Translations under genes and position numbers: made by a program
The notes under the pieces: model-generated
The model's input: only the letters and a program-made list of their open reading frames with translations
What the model was told of the DNA's origin: nothing
Databases searched by the model: none
Part shown: one piece after another, positions 53,556 through 62,404 of the stretch
How positions within the stretch are numbered: the first letter of the stretch is position 1
How the letters are laid out: each line of letters begins with the position of its first letter
Assembly (NCBI RefSeq): GCF_025753795.1
Contig: NZ_JAOWPS010000001.1
Location: 1,364,001-1,428,000 of the forward strand
Length of the DNA: 64,000 nucleotides
Direction: 5' to 3'
Source: Mesorhizobium sp. YC-39
GTDB lineage: Bacteria; Pseudomonadota; Alphaproteobacteria; Rhizobiales; Rhizobiaceae

Positions 53556-53872
53556 GAAAGCCGGATACGACCGGTGCGTTGCCTGGTGGACCATCCTAAC
53601 CTTCGACGAAACGAGACCCCGTTTCGCATGATCTGGCGACGAGTGGGCCGGGGCATCGTGCTATTGGGGATTTAGTCTGGTCGGCAGCCGAAACTCACGC
53701 CCCACGAGCGAATTTCCCGGCTTTCTCTCAAAACGACATCGGCCCACCGAGGTGGACAAAAGCTTGGTCGATGAGATCAGCGACATGCGTCGCCAAACCC
53801 GCGATCTCGTCAAGGAAATCGCGCGAGCGAAGTGATCCGCGCCTTCAGAAGCAGGATCCGCTACAATACCGT
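53556..53872. other. Intergenic stretch with a possible tiny ORF
   Basis: A GTG-started frame of 27 codons at 53752-53835 ends DMRRQTRDLVKEIARAK and has helical, protein-like composition, but no clear ribosome site. It may be the start or a remnant of a small coiled-coil protein. Nothing else is visible. Confidence 0.35.
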
Positions 53873-54046
53873 ATGGCCGTTCGGATAGGGGTTGTTTTGG
53901 CGCTTCTTTTCGCCTTCGCCTACGGTTTCGCAAAACTCGTGGAACACTATGGCGGCGCTGGCGATCAGCCCTCGTCGTGCGAAACATGGCTCCATCTGGA
54001 TTGTCCAGACCCAAACGCGCCTGCTCAGGAAGAACCTAAACCTTGA
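53873..54046 (+). CDS. Small single-pass membrane protein, unknown
   Basis: From ATG 53873 the 57-residue product has one hydrophobic helix (IGVVLALLFAFAYGFAKL, about 5-22). A short acidic/proline-rich tail with two cysteines (SSCETWLHLDCPD) follows, which would lie outside the membrane. No family is recognised. The ribosome site is weak. It could be a small envelope protein. Confidence 0.45.
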   Translation: MAVRIGVVLALLFAFAYGFAKLVEHYGGAGDQPSSCETWLHLDCPDPNAPAQEEPKP

Positions 54047-54173
54047 GCGGGCGCGCGTTGTGTAAGCGGGTCCGCGCACTGCCAGTGGAACAAGAGCTGC
54101 TCCGCACCGTTCAAGCTATGCAACCCGTCGCGGCAGCAATGAAGCGTCGCAGCGGAGTTTGCTCGGAGGTAAT

Positions 54174-54476
54174 ATGAGAAAGCAACTTTCATCGGCCGCC
54201 GCAGGCATCCTTTTGCTAGTTGGTGTCAGCGCCGCAGCCGCTCAGGACGTCATCGTCATTCAACCGGAGCAGGACACAGTGATCCGGGAGTACGTGAAAA
54301 AGAAACCGATGGCGTCCTTCAGCCTTCCTGGCGTGGAACTCAACATCGGCACCGCTTTGCCCGATACAGTCGAGCTTTACGAGGTGCCGGACGTTCAGTA
54401 CCGTTATGTGGTCGTCGATGGCCGAACCGTCCTGGTCGATCCATCCACCCGCAAGATTGTTAAGGTCTACGACTGA
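54174..54476 (+). CDS. Exported DUF1236 domain protein
   Basis: The ATG 54174 has GGAGGT upstream. The 100-residue product has a signal peptide (about 1-24, ending SAAAAQD) and the short DUF1236 repeat IREYVKKKP...LPGVELNIGTALPDTVELYEVPDV...YRYVVVDGRTVLVDPSTRKIV. DUF1236 proteins are abundant in rhizobia, periplasmic and of unknown function. It is followed by a strong terminator. Confidence 0.88.
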   Translation: MRKQLSSAAAGILLLVGVSAAAAQDVIVIQPEQDTVIREYVKKKPMASFSLPGVELNIGTALPDTVELYEVPDVQYRYVVVDGRTVLVDPSTRKIVKVYD

Positions 54477-54496
54477 CGCGAACTCTTCACGTTGAA

Positions 54497-54530
54497 GCCC
54501 GCCGCGCCGAAAGGTGCGGCGGGCTTTTTT
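54497..54530 (+). terminator. Rho-independent terminator
   Basis: GCCCGCCGC (54497-54505) pairs with GCGGCGGGC (54516-54524), followed by TTTTTT (54525-54530). It ends the DUF1236 transcript 21 bp after the stop. Confidence 0.93.
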
Positions 54531-54655
54531 GCGCTTCAGTCAGGTCTGTCGGCCAGCGGCGCGCTTGCGTGGCGACGCGATCGTCAAGAGTATCTCTCTC
54601 TGAGCTGGCTAGCCTTGGCGATCGAGAAGCGGCCCTCGGAAAACATCAGAGGATG

Positions 54656-55546
54656 CTAATTTTGTTGCGGATCGACTTCCTTCGCCACTTTCACCTCAAC
54701 AGTCATTCCCAGAAAACTCGACGCGCTTCCAGAATAACTCCCGGAAAGAGGGATGGCTTGTCGTGGATGCCGAGCCACAGCCACCCTAATCAAATCCCGG
54801 TTGCCGACAATGCCATTGGTGGGATCGAACTCGACCCAACCGGCACCAGGCAGGTAGACCTGACACCAGGCATGCGTTGACCCGCCGCCAAGCACCGCTG
54901 CGCTGTCGCGGCTCGGCACATAGACATAACCGGTCACAAAACGGGCGGCAAAGCCGAGCGAACGAACCGCTTCCATCATGAACAGCGCAAAGTCCCGGCA
55001 TGTGCCTCGGCGCAGGTGCAACGTCATGAGAGGCGGTTGCGTCCCGGATTCGATCCGACGTGAATACACAAAGCTCTCGTGAATGGCGTAGCAAAGTGTC
55101 ATCAGCAATTTGCCGGTCTCGGTGTGTCCTGCGGCGCTCAGGAACTGTCGTGCCCACTTGCCGATCTCGTCGCCGCCATCCTGATGCTGACGTTCTATGG
55201 TTTGAGAAAGATCGGCGGCCTCGTCGGGATCATAGGAAAATGGATAGTGAAGCGCGGCCTCGTCGATACGGAAATCAGGCGCATGCTGCGGCGTGTGATC
55301 CAGCCGAATCTCTGTCGCGAAGCGCAGTTCCTTGGTTGGGCTGTTGAAATCGATCACCACAACGCAGTTTCCAAAAACGTCATGGATCCAGCGAACTTCT
55401 TTCGGCTCGGGATCCACAGACAGGGCGTGGTCCAGAAGTCTTTGATCGAAACTGTCGCGCGGCCTGAACATCAGCCGGTGCTCGCCAAGCCGCACCGGCC
55501 GGCTGTAGCGATAGACGGTCGTATGCTTAACTGAAAAAATCGGCAT
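54656..55546 (-). CDS. Transglutaminase-like protein
   Basis: The 296-residue protein has the N-terminal beta domain found in bacterial transglutaminase-like proteins (TTVYRYSRPVRLGEHRLMFRPRD). Its C-terminal papain-like core has Cys in LRRGTCRDFALFM, His in STHAWCQVY and Asp in EFDPTNG. These proteins may act as peptidases or amidases; substrates are unknown. No signal peptide is seen. Confidence 0.9.
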   Translation of the reverse strand: MPIFSVKHTTVYRYSRPVRLGEHRLMFRPRDSFDQRLLDHALSVDPEPKEVRWIHDVFGNCVVVIDFNSPTKELRFATEIRLDHTPQHAPDFRIDEAALHYPFSYDPDEAADLSQTIERQHQDGGDEIGKWARQFLSAAGHTETGKLLMTLCYAIHESFVYSRRIESGTQPPLMTLHLRRGTCRDFALFMMEAVRSLGFAARFVTGYVYVPSRDSAAVLGGGSTHAWCQVYLPGAGWVEFDPTNGIVGNRDLIRVAVARHPRQAIPLSGSYSGSASSFLGMTVEVKVAKEVDPQQN

Positions 55547-55728
55547 CAGCGTTCGTCAACACTTTCACCTGCAACCTGCGATGTTCGCGCAATCATATAA
55601 TTTTTTTCGATGTGCGTCCGAAGGGCTTTCCGCGATATCGATCATCCGCAGGACGGGGTTGCCCCGATCATCGAGGCCAGCTTGTGGACTGGCCCATGCC
55701 ACCCTCGCATCGAGACCCGCCCGGACGT

Positions 55729-56730
55729 TCAGCGACGACGTTGATAGGAGAGGTGGCTTAGAAACGCGGTGAGGAGACTGCTGAATATAATCCAGCCGAC
55801 GACTTGGTTTTCAGACCTTTCACGCCTGGCCGCGGTCGCCAGCTTCTGTTCGCGATCACTTAGCTTAATGGTCGCTTTCAGATCGGACCGGCTGCCATGT
55901 CGAACCGAATAGGCTCGAGTGAATTCGGCGCCCAGCAAAAAGATTTCGGACGAATAAAAGACCCACAACAGCACGACGAGCAACGCACCGGCTGCGCCGT
56001 AGGACGACGCGATCGCGCTGGTTCCGATATACCAGCCGATCAGCGACTTGCCGATCGTGAAGAGAAACGCCGTTACCACGGCCCCGAGGCCGACATCGCG
56101 CCATTGCAGCGCGCGGTCTGGCAAGACCTTGTAGATTGCGGCAAACAAAAGCGCGATCAAGGCAAACGAGACAACCCCGTTGATTGTACTGAGAACAATG
56201 GTGCCAAAGGGCAGATATGCGTTGATGATTTCTCCAAGCGCCGAAATTGCAGCGCTGGCCACCAGGGAAACCAGGAGCAGGAAGCCAAGCGCTGCGACCA
56301 GACCGAGGCTGGCAGCACGTGCCCGCACCAGCCGTGAGATCGATGTCCCACTCGGTTTGACTTTCCAGATCTCGTTCAGCGCAAGTTGCATTTCGCCAAA
56401 CACGCCGGATGCGGTGACGAACAGCGTGACGAGCCCCAAAATGCCGGCGAACGTCCCCGCTGTTCGACTTGACGCGTTTTCGACTGTCGCCTGCAAAAGC
56501 TCGGCACTCTGCGGACCCATCAGGCCCGCGAGCTGGGCCGAAAGGGCCAGTTGCGCGGCATCGTTTCCAAAGGCCATGCCTGCGATAGCGACAACAATGA
56601 GCAGGATCGGCGCAAGCGAGGTCGTGGCATAAAACGCCATAGCTGCCCCGCGGCTCAAGGCATTGTCATTGATGAAGCCGAAGATGCTCTCCGTAAGCAG
56701 TGCCCAGGCTTCTTGCACCAAGTTCCGCAT
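55729..56730 (-). CDS. YihY/BrkB-family membrane protein
   Basis: The ATG at 56730 has GGGAGG upstream. The 333-residue product has six or so membrane helices and the family signature ALSRGAAMAFYATTSLAPILLIVVAI, then LNEIWKV and YSSEIFLLGAEFTRAY. Function of the family is uncertain despite its old annotation as RNase BN. Confidence 0.92.
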   Translation of the reverse strand: MRNLVQEAWALLTESIFGFINDNALSRGAAMAFYATTSLAPILLIVVAIAGMAFGNDAAQLALSAQLAGLMGPQSAELLQATVENASSRTAGTFAGILGLVTLFVTASGVFGEMQLALNEIWKVKPSGTSISRLVRARAASLGLVAALGFLLLVSLVASAAISALGEIINAYLPFGTIVLSTINGVVSFALIALLFAAIYKVLPDRALQWRDVGLGAVVTAFLFTIGKSLIGWYIGTSAIASSYGAAGALLVVLLWVFYSSEIFLLGAEFTRAYSVRHGSRSDLKATIKLSDREQKLATAARRERSENQVVGWIIFSSLLTAFLSHLSYQRRR

Positions 56731-56818
56731 GCCTTGCCTCCCGTGCTTCCCGACAAGCAACTAGAGGCAATATGGCAGCGGACCAGAGCGTCGAGTTTGA
56801 GAAGCGCTTTTCTCTCGA

Positions 56819-57592
56819 CTAAGCCACCGACCACCCTCCATCGACCAATATATTCGCCCCGGTAATCATCGATGCCGCCGGTGAGGCCAGGAACACCACA
56901 GTCCCCGCGACATCGATCGGGTCGCCGATGCGGCCGAGCGGGATATGCCCCAGCACATGCGCGTGAAAGTCCGGCTCGGCGAGCGAGGGCCGCGTGCCGT
57001 CGGTCCAGATGAAGGTCGGCGCCACGCTGTTGACGGCGATCTTGTGCTGCGCCCATTCGGCGGCGAGGCAGCGGGTCAGGTGGTTTATCGCTGCCTTGGT
57101 CATACAATAGATCGCCTCGCCCTTCAGCGTCACCGTGCCGGCCTGCGAACTGATGTTGATGATGCGCCCGGATTTCTGCGCGATCATCGTTTTCGCGACT
57201 GCCTGCGTGGTGAAGAACGTGCCCTTGAGGTTGACGTTCACGGTGAGGTCGAAATCCTCTTCGGTCACATTCTCAGCCAGGTTTTCCGGCCCGAGCCCGA
57301 CATTGTTGACCAGAACATCGATGCGGCCGAAGGCAGCGTGCGCCTCGGCGACAGCCTTACGCACCGTGGCGAGGTCAGTGAGATCCATCTGCACGGCCAG
57401 CGCCCGCCGGCCCATGCGCTCGATCTCGGCGGTCAGTTGCGCACCGTCGCCGGCACTGCGCACGCCGACGATCATATCGGCGCCGGAGCCGGCACAGGCG
57501 AGCGCTGAGGCGCGGCCGATGCCGCGCGAGGCTCCGGTCACTAGAACCACCTTGCCGGCCAGATCGAATTTCGGCGTGAACTCATTCGTCAT
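56819..57592 (-). CDS. Short-chain dehydrogenase/reductase
   Basis: The 257-residue protein is a classical SDR: TGASRGIGRASALA (cofactor site), NNVGLGPENL, NISSQAGTVTLKG with the catalytic Ser, and YCMTKAAI with Tyr and Lys. The C-terminal ITGANILVDGGWSVA matches glucose-dehydrogenase or gluconate-5-dehydrogenase-like members. The ribosome site is GGGAGG before ATG 57592. Substrate is unknown. Confidence 0.93.
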   Translation of the reverse strand: MTNEFTPKFDLAGKVVLVTGASRGIGRASALACAGSGADMIVGVRSAGDGAQLTAEIERMGRRALAVQMDLTDLATVRKAVAEAHAAFGRIDVLVNNVGLGPENLAENVTEEDFDLTVNVNLKGTFFTTQAVAKTMIAQKSGRIINISSQAGTVTLKGEAIYCMTKAAINHLTRCLAAEWAQHKIAVNSVAPTFIWTDGTRPSLAEPDFHAHVLGHIPLGRIGDPIDVAGTVVFLASPAASMITGANILVDGGWSVA

Positions 57593-58007
57593 CGCAACCT
57601 CCCTTTAAGCCTTGTCGGGTGCGAAACGCCGCGACAAGGATGGTCTCCTCTTCGCCAAACAGTATCCGGCTGAACTCTATCCGGTCACCGGGCGAAAGCC
57701 AGCCGGGCGCCGATCGCCAGCCCCGCAAAGGCGGCAGGCAACAACGTCAACGCCAAGGAGACGACGCAGAATCTCGACAACGTCCGCAAGGGCAGGAAAG
57801 CGTTGCGATGAGGTTCCCGAGCCGTCTCGATGGCTCAGTGTGCTTGTGTAGAACACTGAGTTCACACCATACAGCAAGCAAATGTCATCTGGTCGCCATG
57901 GCATCATCGAGACGCGATGTGCCAATATCGGCATTTGCCCTGCTTGCCCGCTCATGATCCAGGGTGGCGATTCCCTGGGGCAGTTGTCTTTCGCGTTGGA
58001 GCCCATC
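57593..58007. other. Intergenic stretch of 415 bp
   Basis: This is the upstream region of the SDR (minus) and the multicopper oxidase (plus), so it should hold two promoters. Short frames here lack ribosome sites and typical composition. A Lys/Arg/Gln-coding purine-rich tract is seen at 57720-57790. No operator was recognised. Confidence 0.5.
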
Positions 58008-59402
58008 ATGACCATACTCACACGCCGCAGACTTTTGAAAACTGCTGCGATTGCCGGAGCGAGTGGGGTCGGGCTCTCTGCCGCGGGCAGATTTGCCGGC
58101 TGGGCCGCAATCAAGCCTGAGCCGGTGACGCTGCAGACGGCCAGGATCCAGGCGAAGCTGGTGGATGTTGGGCAGACCAGAAATGTGCTGACTTATGGCG
58201 ACCAGGGAATGCCGCCAGTGCTCAGGATGAAAAAAGGCGAGCCCTTCGCTGCCCGGCTTGTCAACGCTATCGACGATCCGACGACGATCCACTGGCACGG
58301 CATTCGCGTGCCAAACAAGATGGATGGCGTTCCATTTCTGGTTCAACCCTATGTCTATACCGGCGATCATTTCGATTATGCATTCACCCCGCCCGACGCC
58401 GGCACCTTCTGGTATCACCCGCATTGCAATACGCTGATCCAGATGGGCCATGGCCTGACGGGCGTGATCGTGGTGGAGAACCCGGGCGATCCGAAATTCG
58501 ATGCCGAAATGGTCATCAATCTGCGCGACTGGCGGCTTGGCGACGACGGCCAGTTCATCGACCAGTTCCGGCCGCGCGATGCGGCAAAAACCGGCACCTA
58601 TGGAACGGTACGCACCGCCAATTGGCAGGGTCAGCCACAATATGACGCGCCGGCCGGAGGGCTGGCGCGGCTGCGGATCGCCATCACCGATGTCACGCGG
58701 ATCTATGCCTTTCGCGTCGAGGGCGCTGAGGCGGCTGTCATAGCGCTTGACGGCAATCCTGTGCCGCAGCGCTTTTCGCCCGATGCCTTGCTGCTTGGAC
58801 CTGGCCAACGCATGGAGCTCGCCATACGCATGCCAGACGAGGAAGGGGCAGTCGTGAGCCTGAGAGACGTCAGGGGCACCAAGCCCAAAGTCCTGGCGAC
58901 ATTGCGCGCGACGGGAAGTTCTCTCAAGCGGAACCTCCACGACCTTGCACCCCTGGAGGTCAATCCGGTGCAGGAGGTGGATCTCACCACCGCCAAGCAC
59001 ATTTCATTGGCGCTCAGCGCCACGGCGGAGAACATCCCCAGCGATGGCATCTGTGGATCGCTTGGCTACAGTTTCTGGGCAATCAACAAGGTGCCATGGC
59101 CGGGCGATACGCCGGATCCAACCGCACCATTGGCCGAATTGAAACTTGGCAGAAGCTATGTCATCGACATGGAAAATCTGACGCCACAATCGCACCCGAT
59201 GCATTTGCACGGCATGAGCTTCAAGGTGCTGTCGTCCTCGATGCGTAGGGTTGAGCCGGTGATCTCGGACACCTATCTCCTCCAGCCCAACGAGAAGGTT
59301 CAGCTCGGTTTCGTGGCGGACAATCCCGGCGACTGGTTGCTGCACTGCCACATCATCGAGCACCAGAAATCGGGAATGACGAGCTATATCAGAGTGGTTT
59401 GA
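58008..59402 (+). CDS. Multicopper oxidase, Tat-exported
   Basis: The ATG 58008 follows GGAG; the longer open frame is not needed. The 464-residue protein begins with a twin-arginine signal (TRRRLLKTAAIAGASGVGLSAAG) and has three cupredoxin domains. The four copper-binding motifs are HWHG, WYHPHC, HPMHLHG and HCHIIEHQKSGM. That set gives the trinuclear cluster and the type 1 site. It would oxidise Cu(I), metal ions or phenols in the periplasm. No copper-resistance genes are adjacent. Confidence 0.93.
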   Translation: MTILTRRRLLKTAAIAGASGVGLSAAGRFAGWAAIKPEPVTLQTARIQAKLVDVGQTRNVLTYGDQGMPPVLRMKKGEPFAARLVNAIDDPTTIHWHGIRVPNKMDGVPFLVQPYVYTGDHFDYAFTPPDAGTFWYHPHCNTLIQMGHGLTGVIVVENPGDPKFDAEMVINLRDWRLGDDGQFIDQFRPRDAAKTGTYGTVRTANWQGQPQYDAPAGGLARLRIAITDVTRIYAFRVEGAEAAVIALDGNPVPQRFSPDALLLGPGQRMELAIRMPDEEGAVVSLRDVRGTKPKVLATLRATGSSLKRNLHDLAPLEVNPVQEVDLTTAKHISLALSATAENIPSDGICGSLGYSFWAINKVPWPGDTPDPTAPLAELKLGRSYVIDMENLTPQSHPMHLHGMSFKVLSSSMRRVEPVISDTYLLQPNEKVQLGFVADNPGDWLLHCHIIEHQKSGMTSYIRVV

Positions 59403-59575
59403 AGCCTCGACCGGCCAGCAGCATTGGCTTCAGGGACTCGCGGGACGGATGATATGGGTTGTTTAGGCCTTGCATCGACGAGCGAGAAATTGCCGCCGCC
59501 AGCCGGTTTTGTTAGCAAACAGTGACCAATCCCTGCTATTGCCGCCTGCAAATCAAAAAGCATGGACGCCTGCGC

Positions 59576-60901
59576 ATGACCAATGTCGCCCTGACCGGGC
59601 TTGCCCGTGATCTCGCCAAGCGCGCCAACGAAGGCCGCCCGGTGCGCATCGGCGTTATCGGCTCGGGCGAAATGGGCACCGATCTGGTGACGCAAGGCAT
59701 GCTGATGCCCGGCATTGCGATCTCCGCCATCTCGACGCGGCGTCCGCACACCGCCCTCGAGGCGATACGCATTGCCTATGGCGACGAGGCGATGGCCGTC
59801 GAAGCGGGCACCGGTTCGAAAGTCACCGAGGCGATCGAGAGCGGCAAGATCGCCATCACCTCGAACGAGATGCTGGTCACCAATCCGCTGATCGACGTCG
59901 TCATCGACGCCACGGGAAAACCTGGCGTCGCCGCGGATTTCGACCTGAAGGCGATGGAACACGGCAAGCATCTGGTGATGATGAATGTCGAGGCCGACGT
60001 CACCATCGGCTGCTATTTGAAGCAGCAGGCCGACCGGCTCGGCGTCGTCTATTCGGTCGGCGCCGGTGACGAGCCGTCTAGCTGCATGGAGCTGATCGAG
60101 TTCGCCGCAGCACTCGGCTACACCATCGTCTCGGCCGGCAAGGGCAAGAACAATCCGCTCAACCACGACGCGGTTCCCGACGACTATCGCGAGGAGGCGC
60201 TGCGCCGCAACATGAACCCGCGCATGCTGGTCGAGTTCGTCGACGGCTCGAAAACCATGGTCGAGATGTGCGCCATCGCCAACGCCACCGGGCTGGTCCC
60301 TGACATTGCGGGGATGCATGGCCCCAGGGCCGACCGCGATGAACTGGCCAAGGTGCTCATTCCGCGCGCCGATGGCGGCATCCTGTCGAAGAAGGGCGTC
60401 GTCGACTACACGATCGGCAAGGGCGTGGCGCCCGGCGTCTTCGTCATCGTCGAGGCAACGCATCCACGCATCATCGAGCGCATGGACGATCTCCATATCG
60501 GTCACGGTCCCTATTACAGCTTCTTCCGGCCCTATCATTTGACCTCGCTGGAAGTGCCGCTGACCGCCGCGCGTATCGCGCTTTACGGCAAGGCGGACAT
60601 GGTGCCGCTGCCGAAGCCGGTTGCAGAAGTCTGCGCAGTAGCCAAGCGCGACCTTGCCGTCGGAGAGACTTTCGACGCCATTGGCGAGACCTGCTATCGC
60701 TCCTGGACCATGACCGTCGAAGAAGCCCGCGCCAATCGCGCTGTGCCTGTTGGTCTGCTCGAAGGCGGCAAGGTGCTGAAGCCGGTCAGGAAAGGCGAAT
60801 TGCTGACGGCGGACAATGCCGCGCCCGACCGGACCACTAGGCTGTTCGCCTTGCGTCGGCTGCAGGACGAGATGCTTTACGGCATGATCCCGAAAAAGTA
60901 G
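59576..60901 (+). CDS. NAD(P)-dependent oxidoreductase with SAF domain
   Basis: ATG 59576 is chosen because similarity starts at its NVALTG; GTG 59522 is an alternative. The 441-residue protein has a Rossmann domain (RIGVIGSGEMGTDLV) similar to homoserine dehydrogenase. A C-terminal SAF domain follows (TYRSWTMTVEEARA-like region to PVRKGELLT), as in sialic acid synthase and altronate/UxaA-type enzymes. Members act on 2-dehydro sugar acids or apiose-type intermediates, but specificity here is open. No partner genes are adjacent. Confidence 0.85.
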   Translation: MTNVALTGLARDLAKRANEGRPVRIGVIGSGEMGTDLVTQGMLMPGIAISAISTRRPHTALEAIRIAYGDEAMAVEAGTGSKVTEAIESGKIAITSNEMLVTNPLIDVVIDATGKPGVAADFDLKAMEHGKHLVMMNVEADVTIGCYLKQQADRLGVVYSVGAGDEPSSCMELIEFAAALGYTIVSAGKGKNNPLNHDAVPDDYREEALRRNMNPRMLVEFVDGSKTMVEMCAIANATGLVPDIAGMHGPRADRDELAKVLIPRADGGILSKKGVVDYTIGKGVAPGVFVIVEATHPRIIERMDDLHIGHGPYYSFFRPYHLTSLEVPLTAARIALYGKADMVPLPKPVAEVCAVAKRDLAVGETFDAIGETCYRSWTMTVEEARANRAVPVGLLEGGKVLKPVRKGELLTADNAAPDRTTRLFALRRLQDEMLYGMIPKK

Positions 60902-61011
60902 GGACCCCGCCCGCTTTGCCAATCCCCGCTCTATCGCTTCCTGGTCTGAACTCGGCGCGGCTATTGCTTCTGCTTCCTGCCGGAGCCTAAATGTCCTCAA
61001 TCGTGGAGAGC

Positions 61012-61464
61012 ATGATGTACAAGCATATTCTCATTCCGACGGACGGCTCAGAACTCGCTCAAAAGGGCGTCGAACAAGGTCTTGGTTTGGCGAAAGCCTT
61101 GGGCGTCAGGATTACCGTCGTCATCGCTACCGATGCCTACCCGCTGGCTGGGCTGACGATTGGCGCTGGCTGGGTACCTACAGTGGAGGAAATGCACAGT
61201 TTCGATGCTGCACAGAAGCAATTCGCGGATCAAATCTTCTCAAGGATAATAGAATCCGCCGCGGCCATAGGCGTCGCTGTCGAAACAATCCAAGTCCCGA
61301 ACTCACGAGCCGCCAGTGCGATCCTGCAGGTCGCCACAGAGCGGGCCTGCGATCTCATCGTGATGGCGTCACATGGGCGTCGCGGCGTCGGGCGGCTTTT
61401 ACTTGGTAGCCAAACAGCCGAGGTGTTGGCGCACTCGCCCGTCTCGGTGCTCGTCGTGAAATAG
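61012..61464 (+). CDS. Universal stress protein (UspA family)
   Basis: The double ATG at 61012 and 61015 follows GGAGAG. The 150-residue product has the alpha/beta USP fold: ILIPTDGSELAQKGVEQGL, a C-terminal ATP-binding motif SHGRRGVGRLLLGSQT, and SPVSVLVVK. Intact glycines suggest an ATP-binding type. It acts in the cytosol, likely under stress. Confidence 0.93.
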   Translation: MMYKHILIPTDGSELAQKGVEQGLGLAKALGVRITVVIATDAYPLAGLTIGAGWVPTVEEMHSFDAAQKQFADQIFSRIIESAAAIGVAVETIQVPNSRAASAILQVATERACDLIVMASHGRRGVGRLLLGSQTAEVLAHSPVSVLVVK

Positions 61465-61478
61465 CAGAATCCGAGCGA

Positions 61479-62294
61479 CTACTTTCCGAGTTCAATCGAT
61501 CTCAGCCGTGCCGCTTCCACCGCTTCTGTCAGCAGATGCGTCAGCCGCTCCTCGCCCATCAGCACCGCAAGCGCGGCAGCCGTCGTACCGTTGGGACTGG
61601 TCACCTGCTGGCGCAGCACGCCTGGCTCCTCGCCGCTTTCTGCGGCCAGCGAGGCGGCGCCATAGACCGTCTGCATGGCGAGCAGCCTGGCGGTCTTGTT
61701 CGGCAGCCCGGCCTTCTCGGCAGCCACGGTCAGCGCTTCGATGAAATGGAAGACATAGGCCGGGCCGGACCCGGACACAGCCGTTACGGCATCCATCAGG
61801 CTCTCGTCGTCGATATCAGTCACTTGCCCGCTCGCCGAAAGCAGGTCGGCAACGAAAGGCTTGGTATCGTCGGAAACAAGCCTGTTGGAAAACACCACCA
61901 TCATGCCCTTGCCGATCGCCGCTGGCGTGTTGGGCATGCAGCGGATGATCGGCGCACGGTCGCCCAGTATGTCCTCGAACGTGGCGACGGGGGTTCCGGC
62001 GGCGATGCTGACGAAAGTGGTGCGGCCGTCGCCAAAACGCTTGTAGGCAGCCGTCACGTCACGGATCACCTGCGGCTTGACTGCGATGACGACCAGGCTT
62101 GGCACCGCATCGGCCGGGATGTCGCCGGCATCCGCCGCGGAGCCGCAGCCCAGCGCTTCGGCGCGTTTGCGCAATTCGGCATTGGGTTCGACCACGAAGA
62201 CCGCCGCTGGTGCGAGCTTGCCGGATTTCAGCCAGCCCGACAGCATGGCGTAGCCCATATTGCCGCAACCGGCCAGAACGAGCCTGATCGTCAT
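61479..62294 (-). CDS. proC: Pyrroline-5-carboxylate reductase
   Basis: The 271-residue protein has the Rossmann motif LVLAGCGNMGYAML and the family blocks VVIAVKPQVIRDV, RCMPNTPAAIGKG and AVSGSGPAYVFHFIEAL. The tail TSPNGTTAAALAVL is the ProC signature. It makes proline from P5C with NADPH in the cytosol. Its stop lies 14 bp from that of the convergent stress protein gene. Confidence 0.96.
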   Translation of the reverse strand: MTIRLVLAGCGNMGYAMLSGWLKSGKLAPAAVFVVEPNAELRKRAEALGCGSAADAGDIPADAVPSLVVIAVKPQVIRDVTAAYKRFGDGRTTFVSIAAGTPVATFEDILGDRAPIIRCMPNTPAAIGKGMMVVFSNRLVSDDTKPFVADLLSASGQVTDIDDESLMDAVTAVSGSGPAYVFHFIEALTVAAEKAGLPNKTARLLAMQTVYGAASLAAESGEEPGVLRQQVTSPNGTTAAALAVLMGEERLTHLLTEAVEAARLRSIELGK

Positions 62295-62322
62295 GGAAAC
62301 CCTCCGCTAGAGCACGACCCCG

Positions 62323-62340
62323 GGAACCGGAGCCGGTTCC
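62323..62340. repeat. Perfect palindrome upstream of proC
   Basis: GGAACCGG (62323-62330), AG spacer, CCGGTTCC (62333-62340). It lies in the 110-bp gap between proC and the O-antigen ligase gene, with an AGAGCACGA preface resembling the dispersed rhizobial palindromes. Confidence 0.5.
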
Positions 62341-62404
62341 TGAAAGGAGCGGCTCTCCATAGACGCTCGTGACGGTGCGGGAAAGCCCCTTGGGATGGGG
62401 CGCA

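Noticed and set aside
59384..61000. Minus-strand frame of 538 codons
   Set aside because: It is antisense to the SAF dehydrogenase, with no domain and typical shadow composition.
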